Below are positions 63,612 to 64,000 of a DNA stretch of 64,000 nt, piece by piece (position 1 is the stretch's first letter; every line of letters starts with the position of its first letter). The position numbers were made by a program, and so were the translations under genes. The stretch is taken from contig JAVDOI010000011.1 in assembly GCA_032191485.1 (NCBI GenBank), positions 16,474,617 to 16,538,616 on the forward strand, written 5' to 3'. A model generated the notes under the pieces. The model saw only the letters and a list, made by a program, of their open reading frames with translations, made no database searches and was not told where the DNA came from. The DNA comes from Leptoclinus maculatus. Lineage: Eukaryota > Chordata > Actinopteri > Perciformes > Stichaeidae.

Positions 63612-63614
<3 letters not shown>

Positions 63615-64000
63615 AACACAGAACACAGACACAAACATCCTCATCTGGTATTGACATGCCGTGCGGCTGTAGGTGTTTCCATTTAAGGTCAGTCGATTGC
63701 CTTAAGTATGTAATGTTAGGAGGGGGGTCCGTAAACATGTCAAATTAGCAGTAATGAATGACCAGGCACCGGCAGGAGGAACTGTCAGGGTGCACGCCCA
63801 GGACAATACATTACCCTGAGTTATCCTAGTCTGCCCTCCTCCAAACACACACACACAAAGTAGTGGGACCCATTCAGCAGTCACACACTCTGCTTTAATG
63901 GGCTGTGTGGCTGATTGGTGTCCAAGCTATGAAAAAAAAAAAAAGACTGGAAGTAGACACAGCGTTAAGAGTATGGAAAGTTCAGGGGAAAGAATATACT

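Larger units (their letters stand above)
60401..64000. other. Downstream intergenic DNA
   Basis: No gene was recognised. It includes candidate conserved AT-rich blocks (60660-60885, 62620-62730, 63045-63180), a GA array at 62399-62441, a C22 run at 62750-62771 and CA arrays at 63369-63401 and 63570-63611. Confidence 0.6.

Overview
This is a stretch of vertebrate genomic DNA, most likely from a ray-finned (probably percomorph) teleost. It carries one protein-coding gene on the plus strand: a complete ebf1 (early B-cell factor 1, COE/Olf-1 family transcription factor). The evidence for a fish is compact small introns, very dense CA/GT microsatellites, and recognisable dispersed repeats common in percomorph genomes. 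No second gene, tRNA, rRNA, CRISPR array or prokaryotic feature was found. Most long open frames are translations of dinucleotide repeats or chance frames.

Layout. 1-5400 is upstream intergenic DNA with dispersed repeats and microsatellites. About 5400-6620 is a CpG-richer presumed promoter and 5' UTR. The start codon is at 6621. Sixteen coding exons, all with GT-AG boundaries, give a continuous 587-residue protein ending at 57483. Introns 1-5 are 0.65-1.5 kb. Intron 6 (12399-35726) is about 23.3 kb, and intron 10 (40849-48159) is about 7.3 kb. The 3' UTR follows, with good poly(A) signals at 58794 and 60375. 60400-64000 is downstream intergenic DNA with AT-rich blocks that look conserved.

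Protein. Exons 1-8 encode the DNA-binding domain with the H157/C161/C164/C170 zinc knuckle. Exons 9-10 encode the IPT/TIG fold, exons 11-13 the helix-loop-helix with the vertebrate-type duplicated second helix, and exons 13-16 the Ser/Pro/Asn-rich transactivation region. ebf1a versus ebf1b could not be decided.

The most notable observation is an unannotated-looking cassette exon at 56123-56191 in intron 15. It is in phase, has a strong donor, and would replace the usual ten-residue tail with a different 22-residue tail. Other points of interest are perfect EBF-type palindromes in introns 6 and 10 (possible autoregulation), an excess of POU octamers in intron 6, several candidate conserved non-coding elements, and a NAGNAG acceptor at the last exon. 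I saw no evidence for an entirely new biological system.
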